Source of the DNA: Megamerina dolium
Taxonomy: Eukaryota > Arthropoda > Insecta > Diptera > Megamerinidae
Assembly (NCBI GenBank): GCA_963854835.1
Contig: OY978527.1
Location: forward strand, 16,749,584-16,813,583
Length of the DNA stretch: 64,000 nucleotides
Direction: 5' to 3'
A program made the translations under genes and the position numbers. This document shows, piece after piece, positions 19,836-30,400 of the stretch (its first letter is position 1; every line of letters begins with the position of its first letter). The notes beneath the pieces were generated by a model. The model was not told the DNA's origin and did not search any database. It worked only from the letters and a program-made list of their open reading frames with translations.

Positions 19836-21800
19836 AATATTAATCCAATTGAAAATTATCAGTTACTAAATAGTTAAAATTTCGTCGAGTAGAAACACCA
19901 AGGCCTCAAATGCAGGATAACTTCCAAGACTAAGGGTTTAAGAAAGCAAGTCTCTTTAAGAAGTTTGGCTTAGTAGAAAATATTATTCCAATTAAAAATT
20001 ATAACAATCTATTCCAAATTGAGCTGAAATTCCAAACTTTAAAATGAGATGAAATTTCAAGCTCTAAAATTCAAGATGACTTCCAAACTTCCTATGAAAT
20101 AGAGTGATATCAAGAACGTTGGCTTGGAAAATATTAATTCAATTGAAATTTATAAAAATCTATAGGTAATTGAGCACTTCTAATGTCAAATATAAATAGT
20201 AAAAGTCAACTTTTCATCGAAAATATATTGCAGGGTCTAAAATTCAAGATAACTTTCCCAATTCCTATGAGAGAAAGTCTCTTGAAGAAGTTTGACATGG
20301 AATAAATTTTTAATCCAATTAAAATTTTTTTTTTATATATAGGAAATTGAATATTTCGAATGTCAAATGGCTATGTCAATGGTAAACTTTTCGCCGAGAT
20401 GAAATTGAAAGCACATTATAACTAAAGCTTGGAAATTCGGTATTTTTATTCGAAAGACACTAAGATTTCGAAGAAGCTGTAGCCATTGCAGAAGAAACAC
20501 CAACGGCTAAACATCAGATCGAGCCCAACATTGTTCTATGCCAATGTGCCACCCTTAATAGGATGACCGAGGGACCAGAGAAATCACTTGGAAATTATTA
20601 TGAATTTTGATGGTTGATGTTAGAAATAAAAAGAGAGTAGCGACGGAAACCCAAAGCCGGATTAGGATGGAACAACTTTAAATCCATAGATTGAGATTGA
20701 GATTGAGATGGAGATCAGGTAACCTACATTTATAACAACCTATGTTTATAGGACTATTATATCGACATGTAGGATAAAAGTAGTGGGTGTGTTGGCCTTC
20801 TGATCTGTAGGTCGTGAGTTCAATCCCCGGCTGAAACATAACAAATTTAATATCGACAGTATTTTTATTTCGAACAGTACCCACCTATCGGCAAGCAATT
20901 GGCAGTTTTTCCGGCAGTAACAATTTGTTATGGAAAAGCTTCTGAAAGAACTCTGCGACAAAGTTCAGAAAAGTGATGTCGGAAGAATTCTGACGTTCGG
21001 AACCAGCTAAAATAAGTAGATCCCTTCTAATACTTTCCAAAATTTAACACGCACAACAGTAATGGAAGAGAATCTCGGCCAACGAGCACTTCGGGGCTTT
21101 AAGTCCCACATATTTATTTTTTAAGATAAAAGTTTCATTAAAATACAAGATAATTTCAGAGGAAAAGAAATCGCAGATTTATTTTTAACAAAGAGAAAGT
21201 CTATCCCTGAGCTAAGCACCATTTCAGACCCAACAAACTCTTATTTGGAAGATATGAATTCAATTAAAAATTAAAATATTGAGGTTCATTGAATGAAATT
21301 AGAAACTAAGAATCTACAATCTATAAGGTATTGCTCATTTAGAATGTCGAATTTTCCATCGATGTGTCATCGCGTAATCCAACAATTTCAAGTATTTAAA
21401 AGAGATTTTAAAAACTTTATGGAAATAGATATTTTTTCAAGAATTTCAGTTAGAAAATCAACAGCTTTCCACGACAGAAGCTAGGAGTTTTAAAAGGATT
21501 CTAATAACTAATAGAAAACTTCATGGAGGTAGGTGCCTTTAAGAATTTCAAATCGAAAATAGGAAGTTTTGTCCGAAAGAAGCTAGGAATTCACCGCCAA
21601 TTTCACTCCAACACACAAATGTGAGTCAAATTAAAAATTATAAAAATTTGTAGTGGATTGGATATTTAGAATGTTTAACTTTACATCGGAGAATCGTCGA
21701 GCCAAACCAAATTTGATACTGACTGAAATCTCAAGCTTCAAAATCCAACATCGCTTCAGAGGAACCCATGAAGAAAGCTAAACACCAAATCCTTTTTAAA
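19836..21800. repeat. Degenerate satellite-like array, ~165 bp units
   Basis: Similar units follow one another. Each has 'GAAAATATTAATCCAATTGA' or a close variant, 'AATTGAGCATTTCTAATGTC', 'TTTTCGTCGAGATGAAATTT', 'CAAGCTCTAAAATTCAAGAT', 'AACTTCC' and 'GAAGAAGTTTGGCTTGG'. Clear starts are near 19842, 19978, 20137 and 20302, and more diverged ones near 21250 and 21610. A SINE (20776-21125) and some unrelated sequence interrupt the array. No coding capacity. Unit boundaries are estimates by eye. Confidence 0.6.
20776..21125 (+). mobile_element. tRNA-derived SINE, A-box region lost
   Basis: The head begins partway through the tRNA-like part: GTGTTGGCCTTCTGATCTGT, then AGTTCAATCCCC, a good B box. 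The body blocks follow: CCGGCAGTAACAATTTG, AAAGTGATGTCGGAAGAATT, TCGGAACCAGCTAAAATAAG, and GCACAACAGTAATGGAAGAG. Its tail is the second type, CTCGGCCAACGAGC, then GGGGCTTTAAGTCCCACATA and a T-rich end. The copy lies inside the satellite-like array. Confidence 0.85.
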
Positions 21801-22798
21801 AAACGAGTTTGTTAACTAAAAACGAGTTTTATTTCGACAAGCTTTAGTACGAAAAATATTTCTTTATAAAAATCTCAACCGGAATGGGTTTTTATTGAAC
21901 GGAAATTGATTTGCATTCCAATAATAATATCATATAAAAAAAAAGAGAGAGAGAGAGAGAGAGATAGAAAAAACCAAGTGAATAAATAAACATTTAATCA
22001 ACTTTCTATGCCCCAATACCAATGAAATTAAACGTTTATCCAATACATACGTATACCTATAAAGGTAGGTAAATATTTATTATCACAATGACATTATGTT
22101 CCAATTTTTTGCGCGTACACACACACAAATACACTTGTTCATGCAAAAAAGGTTGGTTTATTGCAAACGAAATTTGTATAAACAATACCGCCATAGGAGC
22201 GACAAATAATGAATGCCTTTGGGCGTAATTACAAATGTGCTAATTACAATCACAATCAGTAAAAACACACATACCCTTATACATAGAAATGCACATAAAC
22301 ATGATTTCGCCGACATTTACCCACTGTCAGCGCCACCACCAACCTTCACCACCAATGAGATTTAATGCAATTGTCATTTAAAACACACCGTTTAGATTTG
22401 TTGTTGTTGTTGTTGTTGTTTATATCTACTCTAAGTATTACATACAAGTACAGATAGCCGTTGGATATATTCATAAATTCGTACACAAGTACATATACGA
22501 TTATCGTATATGTAGCAACTAGTACAGTGTAAGAAAATCTCATAAGATCACAGCTCAGATTTACCTCATTACACTACCAAAAAATTCAGGTATAGGGAGA
22601 AGTCCTCCTGAGCTCAAATCATATTTTTACAATTGTTTTTTTGTATGGGCAGATTTTTGAAATAACGGTAATTTTGTGTTTTTGCAGTATCTCTTCATTC
22701 AAAAATTGATTCAATTATTTGAAATCCAATTCTTCCAAACCCTTATCTTTGTTTCGACTATCTTTCATGTGTATCCAAATGGCACAATAAGCTTTCGC
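21801..22798. other. Non-coding DNA with GA and TTG repeats
   Basis: It includes a GA run at 21942-21964 and a TTG repeat at 22398-22421. The stretch 22580-22798 may be part of an older element into which the RTE-like copy inserted, but no terminal repeats were found. Confidence 0.45.
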
Positions 22799-22811
22799 AT
22801 TATTACTAGAT

Positions 22812-23329
22812 CGTCTTGGACAGCACGTCACTGTTGATAACTACACTTTTGAAGTAGTAAGAGACTTTGTCTATCTTGGAACCAGCATTAACAGCAGTAA
22901 TGACATCAGGATAACTCTTGCTAACAGGTGCTACTTTGGGCTAAGTAAGCAATTGAGAAGTCGAGCTCTCTCTCTCGAACAACGAAAACTACACTCTACA
23001 ATTCTCTCATCATGCCTGTTCTTACATATGGCGCTGAAGCCTGGACAATTTCCACCTCGGATGAGCGAATGCTTGAGGTTTTCGGGAGAAAAGTCCTACG
23101 CAAGATCTTTGGACCTATTTGCGTCGATGGCGATGATCGAATAAGGTACAAACATGAGCCGATATTGACATAGTAAAGCGTATCAAAATCCAGCGGTTGC
23201 GCTGGCTAGGTCATGTCGCTTGGAATTTCTAACTGGCGCCAGCTAGCGAAAAACAGAGATGGCTGGCGAAGCATTTTATATTCGACCTAAATCGATATTC
23301 GGTTGTTATGGCCACATAAGTAAGTAAGT
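22812..23329 (+). mobile_element. 5'-truncated RTE-like LINE with perfect target duplication
   Basis: Exact 13 bp direct repeats ATTATTACTAGAT lie at 22799-22811 and 23330-23342. The insert encodes the RT C-terminus in the sense direction: LGQHVTVDNYTFEVVRDFVY, LGTSINSSND, ITLANRCYFGLSKQLRSRAL, 'MPVLTYGAEAWTIST' and 'RKVLRKIFGPICVDG'. It has several indels, a gap in the GHVERM to PNLRW region, and a 3' end reading GGCCACATAAGTAAGTAAGT, with TAAG repeats as the tail. The combination of 5' truncation, tail and target duplication documents one retrotransposition event. It does not encode a working enzyme. Confidence 0.92.
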
Positions 23330-23342
23330 ATTATTACTAGAT

Positions 23343-25471
23343 TAGAATAAAATCAGAAAATCAAAAGTTTTTACTTTTTCCAACAAGTTTTTCGTTTTTA
23401 TGTATTTATATATATAATATCCTATATCCAGAAGCTCTAAGATTTATTTTTATAGTTAATTTCATTTCTTAGTAACCGTAAACTCAGCCTGAACCTACGC
23501 TTGCGGAATGTATTAATTCACATAATTACTTTGCTGGGTTTTACCACACGAATTCTCTGCCGATAAAAACATATTCCACTTTCAAAAACTTTAAAACATT
23601 TATTTACTGTTAATTTTGTGTTTAATCCAATACAAATTCGGTTTTTCCAAAAAAAAAACTATTACGAGATCGATGTTCATTACTCAATTCATCATGATTT
23701 TAACTTTTGAATCTGGAACATTTACAATAAGTTGAAACTGAATGTTCAATTTCAAAACAGTCAAAAGAGAGAATGATCGGCAATAATGTTAGTTGTAAGG
23801 TAAGAAACTTAACTCCTTGCGGATAAACAGGATTTGCAAAAAAGAAACTTATGGAATTAATGCATCTCTGATTTAATAATAGCTAAATTCGTGGCATTTC
23901 AGTACGAATTGCTTGAACAATATTCACTAGATGTGACTTTCAGTGGCTCACGGCCCACATTTTTCTTCAAATGATGAAACTATAAGCAACTGTAGACCAG
24001 CTATTGACGTCCTTTCATAACCGCACTTCACATAGATGGAATATAATAAATTGCACAATCCTCATAACCACGGCAATTGAAACGTAAATTTTATATAAAA
24101 TATCCCGCTGAATCCAAATAGTCCCGTGTTACAAAAGCAGAACGGTTTTCGAGATATTTTAAAATTGCAGTTTTTTCAACTTAGAAAAATGGTAAGGTTA
24201 CTAAATTTTCAATATCTATGACCATAGTGAATCGAGTTTTAGGTTATTTTATTTATAGGAATGATTATCAAATGTCGTGGACATTTTTCCTGTCAATTTC
24301 AGGGTATTTTTACTTATTGGTAAATTATATTGAATACCACAAATTGAAATTTTTACCATGACAGCTCAACAACAAGCTGTTCACATTCTTCATAGAAAAT
24401 CATTCATTATGAATTTATTCTACATTCCACTAGTGTACATGCAAACATATGCAAAGTATGGAAATGAATAAGCGGGAAATGTCAAAGCAAGTAAGTAGGT
24501 AAGCAACATGCGACAGATTTCATCAAAGTATGTAGTAAATGGGTGGCAACAAAACAGCAACAAAAACATCGAAAAATTAACTAAAACATAAAGAGATGAC
24601 AACAGAGAAATGCAATGTGTGTGTGCGAGAGTGAGAATAAAAATCTCTCCCAATGTATTTACATGTTTGAGAAGGTCCGTGATGGCTCATATGTATCATA
24701 TACATATGTAGATTTGTTGCTTATATGACAATCAGTATGTGTGCTCCCTTCATGTCAAATATACAGACATACATACATATATACATCTGTATTGTCAATG
24801 TATGCTGATAACAATTCAAGGGGGGTAATAAGAGGTTGCTACTGCTTTAAACCTACATAGTTGTCACAGTTGTCAAAATCACAAACATTCTTACATCCGT
24901 GGTACATACGTACATATGTATGTTATGTATGTATGTACATGCACAGTAGTCGATTAGCGCATGTTTTTCAATTGAGATGAAAGGGAAGTGATATGATGAG
25001 GATGATGACGATGACACTTGATGAGTCGGTTGGTTAGTGTAGATGTTGTATGCATGCTTACATACGTATGTATATGTTTGTATTTATATATTTATGTGGT
25101 TGATTGTAAATAACAATAATTTATATTGGGATTTTACTGGGTTGATTAAAGGACTTAATGTTTAAATTCCAAAAAGATTCACTTCTCTATAAATATATAA
25201 GTAGCCGCATGTGCGTGTGTGTGTGTGTGTGTGTACGAATGAGGGTGAAAAAAGGCACGTTATTCATGTGCTTATAATTTTTAATTAATAAGACTTAGGC
25301 TAATAGTTTATACATATGAATTATATTCTTTGTATACAATTTTTTTAATAGTAACTATTTATTTTAGGCTTTAAAATATAATTTAGAAATTTTTCATAGT
25401 AGCCATGTTCTGTTAGAGAATGATGTTTTCAACAACAGATTATTTAGTAACGACAATAAGCAGTACAGTTA
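23343..25471. other. Non-coding DNA with dinucleotide and tetranucleotide repeats
   Basis: AT-rich sequence with ACATAC/ATGT tracts around 24760-24790 and 24900-24945, a GAT-rich patch at about 24996-25020 and a TG run at 25212-25234. No protein or RNA gene was recognised. Confidence 0.5.
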
Positions 25472-25822
25472 TTAGGTTAGGTTAGGTTATTGTGGCTTCG
25501 CTCTCACTGAGACGACACACTTAGGCCAGAAAGTCCATTTGTGATACCACCGAGCTTCTCCTCCATTACTAATGCGCGTGTTAAATTTTTTGAACATTAT
25601 TAAAAGGGGCTTACTTACAGCAGAACTCTTATGACATCACTTTTTTGAGCTTTGTCACAGAACTGTTTAAGAAGCTTTTCATGGCAAACAGTTACTGGCG
25701 TCGGAATAATTGCCAATTGCTTACCGACAGGTGAGTGCCGTTCTAAAGAAAAAGTCTTTTCGATATTAAAGATGTCATGGTTGGGTATTGAAGCTATGAT
25801 CTACGGATCAGTGGTTAATTAT
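25472..25822 (-). mobile_element. tRNA-derived SINE, LINE-type tail, antisense
   Basis: The left edge is the 3' tail in complement: TTAGGTTAGGTTATTGTGGC, CACACTTAGGCCAGAAAGTC and TTGTGATACCACC. The body follows in reverse: GCTTTGTCACAGAACTG, ACAGTTACTGGCGTCGGAAT and TTTCGATATTAAA. The head is decayed but ATTGAAGCTATGATCTACGG still corresponds to the B-box region. The tail type matches the LINE end at 51.9 kb. Confidence 0.82.
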
Positions 25823-25849
25823 ATAAAGAATATTTTATGGAATATTCTT

Positions 25850-26460
25850 CGCTTTTCATTTTTTTCTTCTTCCCTTCTTCTTCCGTTCTTTTTTTCTTTC
25901 TCCATCTGATCTTCTACGCCTTCATCTTTTCTGCTCCTGCTTCTTAATTTCATCCTTTTCTCTTTCGACTTCTTCGTCTCCTCTTCTACTTTTACTTGTT
26001 TTCATCTTTTTTTCTACATCTAATTTTACAAATCTATTTCTGCTCTCTTCTTCTCTTTTACTTCTTCTTTCTTCTATTTTTTTGAAGAAGACCTTTCTTC
26101 TTTTCTTCATATTATTCTCTTCTACTCTTCTTCTCTTATACTGTTTTTCTACTGTCCTCTGCTACTTCTACTCATTTCTTCTTTTTCTCATTCTTCGATT
26201 TTTCTTCTTCTACTACTTTATTCTTCTTCTTCTTTTTCTGTTCGAATTTTTCTTTTATATTTTCTCTTTGCTCCTTTTGCATCTATTTTTGGTGTTCGTC
26301 CTCTTTTTTCTTCCTCTTCCCTTCTTTTACTTCTACTTTCTTCGTCTTCTCTAGGACTATTTTTTCTACTTATCTTCATTTTGTTCTCCTCTTCTTTCTT
26401 GTTCTCTTTCTTATATTTCCAGCTTATTTTCTAATGTTGGCTTATATATTTTTTTCCCTT
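25850..26460. repeat. Polypyrimidine (TTC-rich) tract of about 600 bp
   Basis: The plus strand is overwhelmingly C and T in irregular TTC/TTCT units, with A and G as scattered exceptions. It is not a clean microsatellite but a decayed purine/pyrimidine-asymmetric tract between a SINE and a TTAA element. The lysine/glutamate-rich and phenylalanine/leucine-rich open frames across it are compositional artefacts. Confidence 0.85.
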
Positions 26461-26513
26461 CCTCGTATTCCATTTGTCTACTTTAACAATCTGGAGCAGT
26501 TGTACTCCTTTAA

Positions 26514-27227
26514 GGGGGTCCACCTTTGTGAGCGCGGTATTTCGAACGCTTTTTCGGGAATTTTCGTTAGGAGAACTAATTCGAAAATAAGATTAAGTTT
26601 TACGTTATTTTGAAGGTTTGTGCTCATATTTCAATAGTAAATCTTGCCAATAGTGTAATCCGAAGGCTTGTACTCATTAAGGGCGTTCAAAGTGACCCCT
26701 TCAAAATGAAATACCGAAATTGTGGGCAAGATTCCGCTCGAACCAGTTATCTAAAACGCGAAAAGTAAACAAAAAATCTTATTTCTGTTTATATCGTTGA
26801 GGTGCTGATGTAGGATTTTGACGAAATTTTAAAAATTGAAGAAATGGCAGTTGTTTTTATAAAAATTATTCATTTTCATGCTTTTTTTCGATATAAAAAC
26901 TGCTGTAAAATTGAAAAAAAAAAATATTCGAAAAACCACCACGTGGGTACCTTCAGTTATCTGTATTAATGAGTCTGTCAAAATTTCAAGTCAATCGGTT
27001 AAGTAGATTTTTTTTAATCCTGCCCACAAAATTCAAAAATATGGTTTCAAGAAAAACGCTTTCAAAGTTTGGAAACACAACAAAACTTTGTATTATAGAC
27101 TCACATTTAATCTGCAATACCAGGACCATAAACTTCCCCTTCCTCATCCTGTAGAAGATCTCGTTAAAGATGCGAAAAATGTAAAAAAAAAATCGATTTT
27201 TCGAAAATTTTACACAGGTGGGCCCCC
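26514..27227. mobile_element. TTAA-flanked DNA element, copy 2 (inverted)
   Basis: The element is 714 bp, flanked by TTAA at 26510-26513 and 27228-27231. Its left end (GGGGGTCCACCTTTGTGAGC) corresponds to the right end of copy 1 and its right end (TTTTACACAGGTGGGCCCCC) to the left end of copy 1, so the two copies are inverted relative to each other. By eye they are nearly identical along the body, with a few small indels, for example an extended A run near 26915-26925. No transposase is encoded. Both copies having intact TTAA flanks argues for two transposition events rather than one segmental duplication. Confidence 0.86.
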
Positions 27228-27231
27228 TTAA

Positions 27232-29520
27232 CTCAATATAAACAATCGAGAACTAACGATGAACTATAAATCTTTTTTCTTAATTCTGTGAATACATTTT
27301 TCTAGTTTTATCATGCCAAAAATGTGAAATAAAGTTTAACATAATCACTTTATAAAAAAATGATATTCGTGGCTTGATGTTTATAAGGCTTTCATATAAG
27401 TTGGTTTATAAGGCTTTCTCCTAAGCAATAGAGTTTACTTAGAACATTGATAATTTTTTCGACTGATTTCGAGTTGATTTAATACAAAAGTGGGATTCGT
27501 TCTTTTGATACTAGAGGCTTGCATTAGATATTACGGTTCTATTTGGCACTGAATAGTTTGGAGCCGTTTTACGCTTTTAACTCCAGAACAAACGACGAAC
27601 TCGGACATTCTCGCCCTCTCTCTCTCTCTCTTTCTCGATTATCTATACAAAGCTGGAATTCATTATCTAAGAGTACACTTGAACCCCAACAAATGTCTAA
27701 TGAGCCAAAAATTTCGAGCTTTGTTCACTTCACTTTACCACCAAGTCCTTTCTGATTTTCTAGTATTTTCCTAGTATTAGAAATTTAAGATTTTTTGGGA
27801 GATCCCCGGATATTGCAATACCACTTAAAATCGATCACTTTTTGGTGGAATTTGATTAAAATTCGCACCACTTACGAGTATTTCAAACATCAGCTGAAAA
27901 GTTAGATGTAACGTTATGCAGCTACAGGACCTCCTGAAAACTCAGGATGTAGCAGCACAAGGTACAAATAAGAATTTCTTAAAATAAAGAAATATTTCTG
28001 TGAAATTCATAGAAGAGAAATTCAGAACTTTCGTGGACGTTGAAAAATTAAGTAACCTTCAAGCTCAAGTAGGGCAACTTTTGACAGAACGGATGACATG
28101 ACCCAATACAAGTTGCAATACATCGAAAAAAGGCTTTTCAAATCAATTTGCATACGTAAATATAATAAATTTTACTTTGGAAAATTTTCCAACGTTTTTC
28201 TTTGACATTTTCTTAACACTTTCTCGTACTAAATGTTGTTTTTTTTTTTTGTCATCTATTAAGCAAAGCAATATCAATAACATCAATATTGAATGAAAAT
28301 TGAAATCCACAGTACAAGAAGAAAATCATCATGTACCGACTTACATATATAAAAATCATTAGTAAATGAATAAATTTCTCACTTTGAATAATATTTTCAA
28401 AATATTTATATTTGCTTTACAGGGGTGTTATATAAATATGTACGTACCTTCATCCGTATATCAGAACGCCCTTGCATGCGTAGATTTTACTTGATGACAT
28501 TGCAATAAAATATTACCCTTTTGTTTAATATATACAAGATATATAATTGTAAGCGTGATAAGTAAGTGCTTACGGTAGACTATTTACCATTGAACAATTT
28601 ATGAGTAAGTACTTATGCACTATATTTATTTTTATTTGTATCTACATGATCTCTCTCTCTCTCTCTCTCTGTCCTCCCTTTCTGTGCAATTCACCACATC
28701 ATACATTCAATGCATAATAATTCCATTAACTCAATTTTTATGAGTTTTTCAGGAAAATTGAAATGCAATGGAATTGAACTAACTAACTAACTAACTGACT
28801 GACTGATTGACTGACTTACGTTCAACCGTGAGGAAAATCATAAATATAATAATAAAAAATAAGCGAAAAGCGAAAACATGTTTCGCATCATTTCTCATCA
28901 GCACTTTGTCTCCTTCTCTCTTCTGTTTTGTATTTATGTATGTACATATGTAGCATTTGCTTTCACTTTCTCTGCCACAAATAATAAAATCATAAATTGA
29001 TTGGCTTTTGCATACATACATATGTGACGCGACGCATCACAGTTACGCCATTAAATAGATAGATAAGGCAACATGTAAAGGAATGCAAAAAAACTGAAGA
29101 AGAAAAGAAAAGGAGAATTGCTATGAAATTAAGTAAATGGAAATGACACAACCAATACAACAACAACATCAACGGTAGCCATATTTTCCAACTAAACGGT
29201 TAAAAAGGGTTCCCCCTTCGCATGCTATAAATATGTAGAGTATGGATGGAGAGAGTCTACTCATAAAGTGGTTAATGTACCTACAATATATTATACCTTC
29301 TATAAATGCAAGTAGTAGCAATCGTTGGCATTATAACTATCGCAATAGTTTTTTAGGAATAAACTTTTAGCAACAAAAAAAAAAAAAGGAAAACTTTCCC
29401 AAATAAACCGTTGCCGCCGTTGAGCTCATAAATAAATATGTAGCAAGTAAAAGGTACATACAATGACAATGAAGCTGACAACAAGTAGGAAGTTCTATCT
29501 TCAATACGAGTGCTATATTA
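27232..29520. other. Non-coding DNA with CT and AACT repeats
   Basis: Simple tracts include CT at about 27617-27636 and 28650-28672, and AACT/GACT repeats at 28776-28815. Short frames have no recognisable domain. No gene or RNA was identified. Confidence 0.5.
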
Positions 29521-29522
29521 TA

Positions 29523-30107
29523 TACCACCTTGATCAAAAAGTTCTCGGAATAACCAACGTGTGGAGCTCCCATCGTTCTAATTTGAATTCTGTTTTTTTT
29601 TGTTTTTTAAGTTGGTACATATGATAGTTGCGAAAAAGAGACCGTGTTGACGTCGCAAAAGACATGATTTGCGAGGCTGCATCCGATCCCACATTCATCA
29701 AAAGGATCATTACTGGAGACGAGACGTGGGTTTATAAGTACGACGGAAAGTGACCAGAATTGTGGGCAGAAAACTCGTTGATTTTGCACCATGATAATGT
29801 ACCATCGCACAGTGCCATCATTATTCGTAATTTTTGACGAAAAATGCAACAAATACCATCCAACAGCCATCGAATTCACCTGATTTGGCTCCTTGTGAAT
29901 TATCTCTGTTCAATCGAGTTAAAAAACCATTACGGGGAACGCGTTTCAGCAGTCGAGAGAAAGTAATGGACAAATCGCAGGAAGCACTGGCTACGTAACT
30001 TTTGCAAATTTCAAGCTTTAACAAAAAAAAAAAAAAACAGAACTCAATTTGGAATAATGGGAGCGCCACACGGTAGTTATTCCGGGAACTTTTTGATCAA
30101 GCTGGTA
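29523..30107 (+). mobile_element. Internally deleted DD34D-type mariner with long TIRs
   Basis: The ends are inverted repeats of about 50 bp. Left is TACCACCTTGATCAAAAAGT, continuing GGAATAACC and GTGTGGAGCTCCCAT. Right is the near complement ending in CTTTTTGATCAAGCTGGTA. TA flanks both sides (29521-29522, 30108-30109). Inside, the plus strand carries transposase scraps: DVAKDMICEAASDPTFIKRI, TGDETWVYKYDGK (first Asp), LHHDNVPSHSAIIIRNF (second Asp) and NSPDLAPCEFSLFNRVKKPL, where the third catalytic position reads Glu. The element is about 585 bp against the usual 1.3 kb, has stops and frameshifts, and is non-autonomous. Confidence 0.88.
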
Positions 30108-30249
30108 TATTTAACTTCAGCAAGATATGTCCCTGACTAAAGTGAGTAAATTGAAGTAAGGACAACCATATAAGTTCCCTTTTAACTTGATATACTTCAT
30201 CCAACGATTTTCCATTTTTTTATGCTCTCCAGAATCTCAAGGCCATAAA

Positions 30250-30400
30250 AATAGGAGTTTCTTTCATCGAAGACCTAAAAGATATGATCCAAATCTAGCG
30301 CCGAGTGCTAAATCTGGAGAATATGCTATAAGAGGGAACAATTTGTAACCTAATTCATGCAATTTTGCCATTGCTACTGCATACTTAAAGTGGACCTCCA
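30250..30400 (-). pseudogene. Mariner transposase fragment around the third Asp
   Basis: The minus strand reads AVAMAKLHELGYKLFPLIAY followed by SPDLAL, matching the mariner segment leading to 'YSPDLAPSDyhlF'. The sequence then diverges, so the third Asp is not preserved. No TIRs belong to it. It is separate from the element ending at 30107, because its orientation and sequence differ. Confidence 0.65.

Noticed and set aside
25922..26354. Lys/Glu-rich and Phe/Leu-rich open frames
   Set aside because: These are direct translations of the polypyrimidine tract and reflect composition only.
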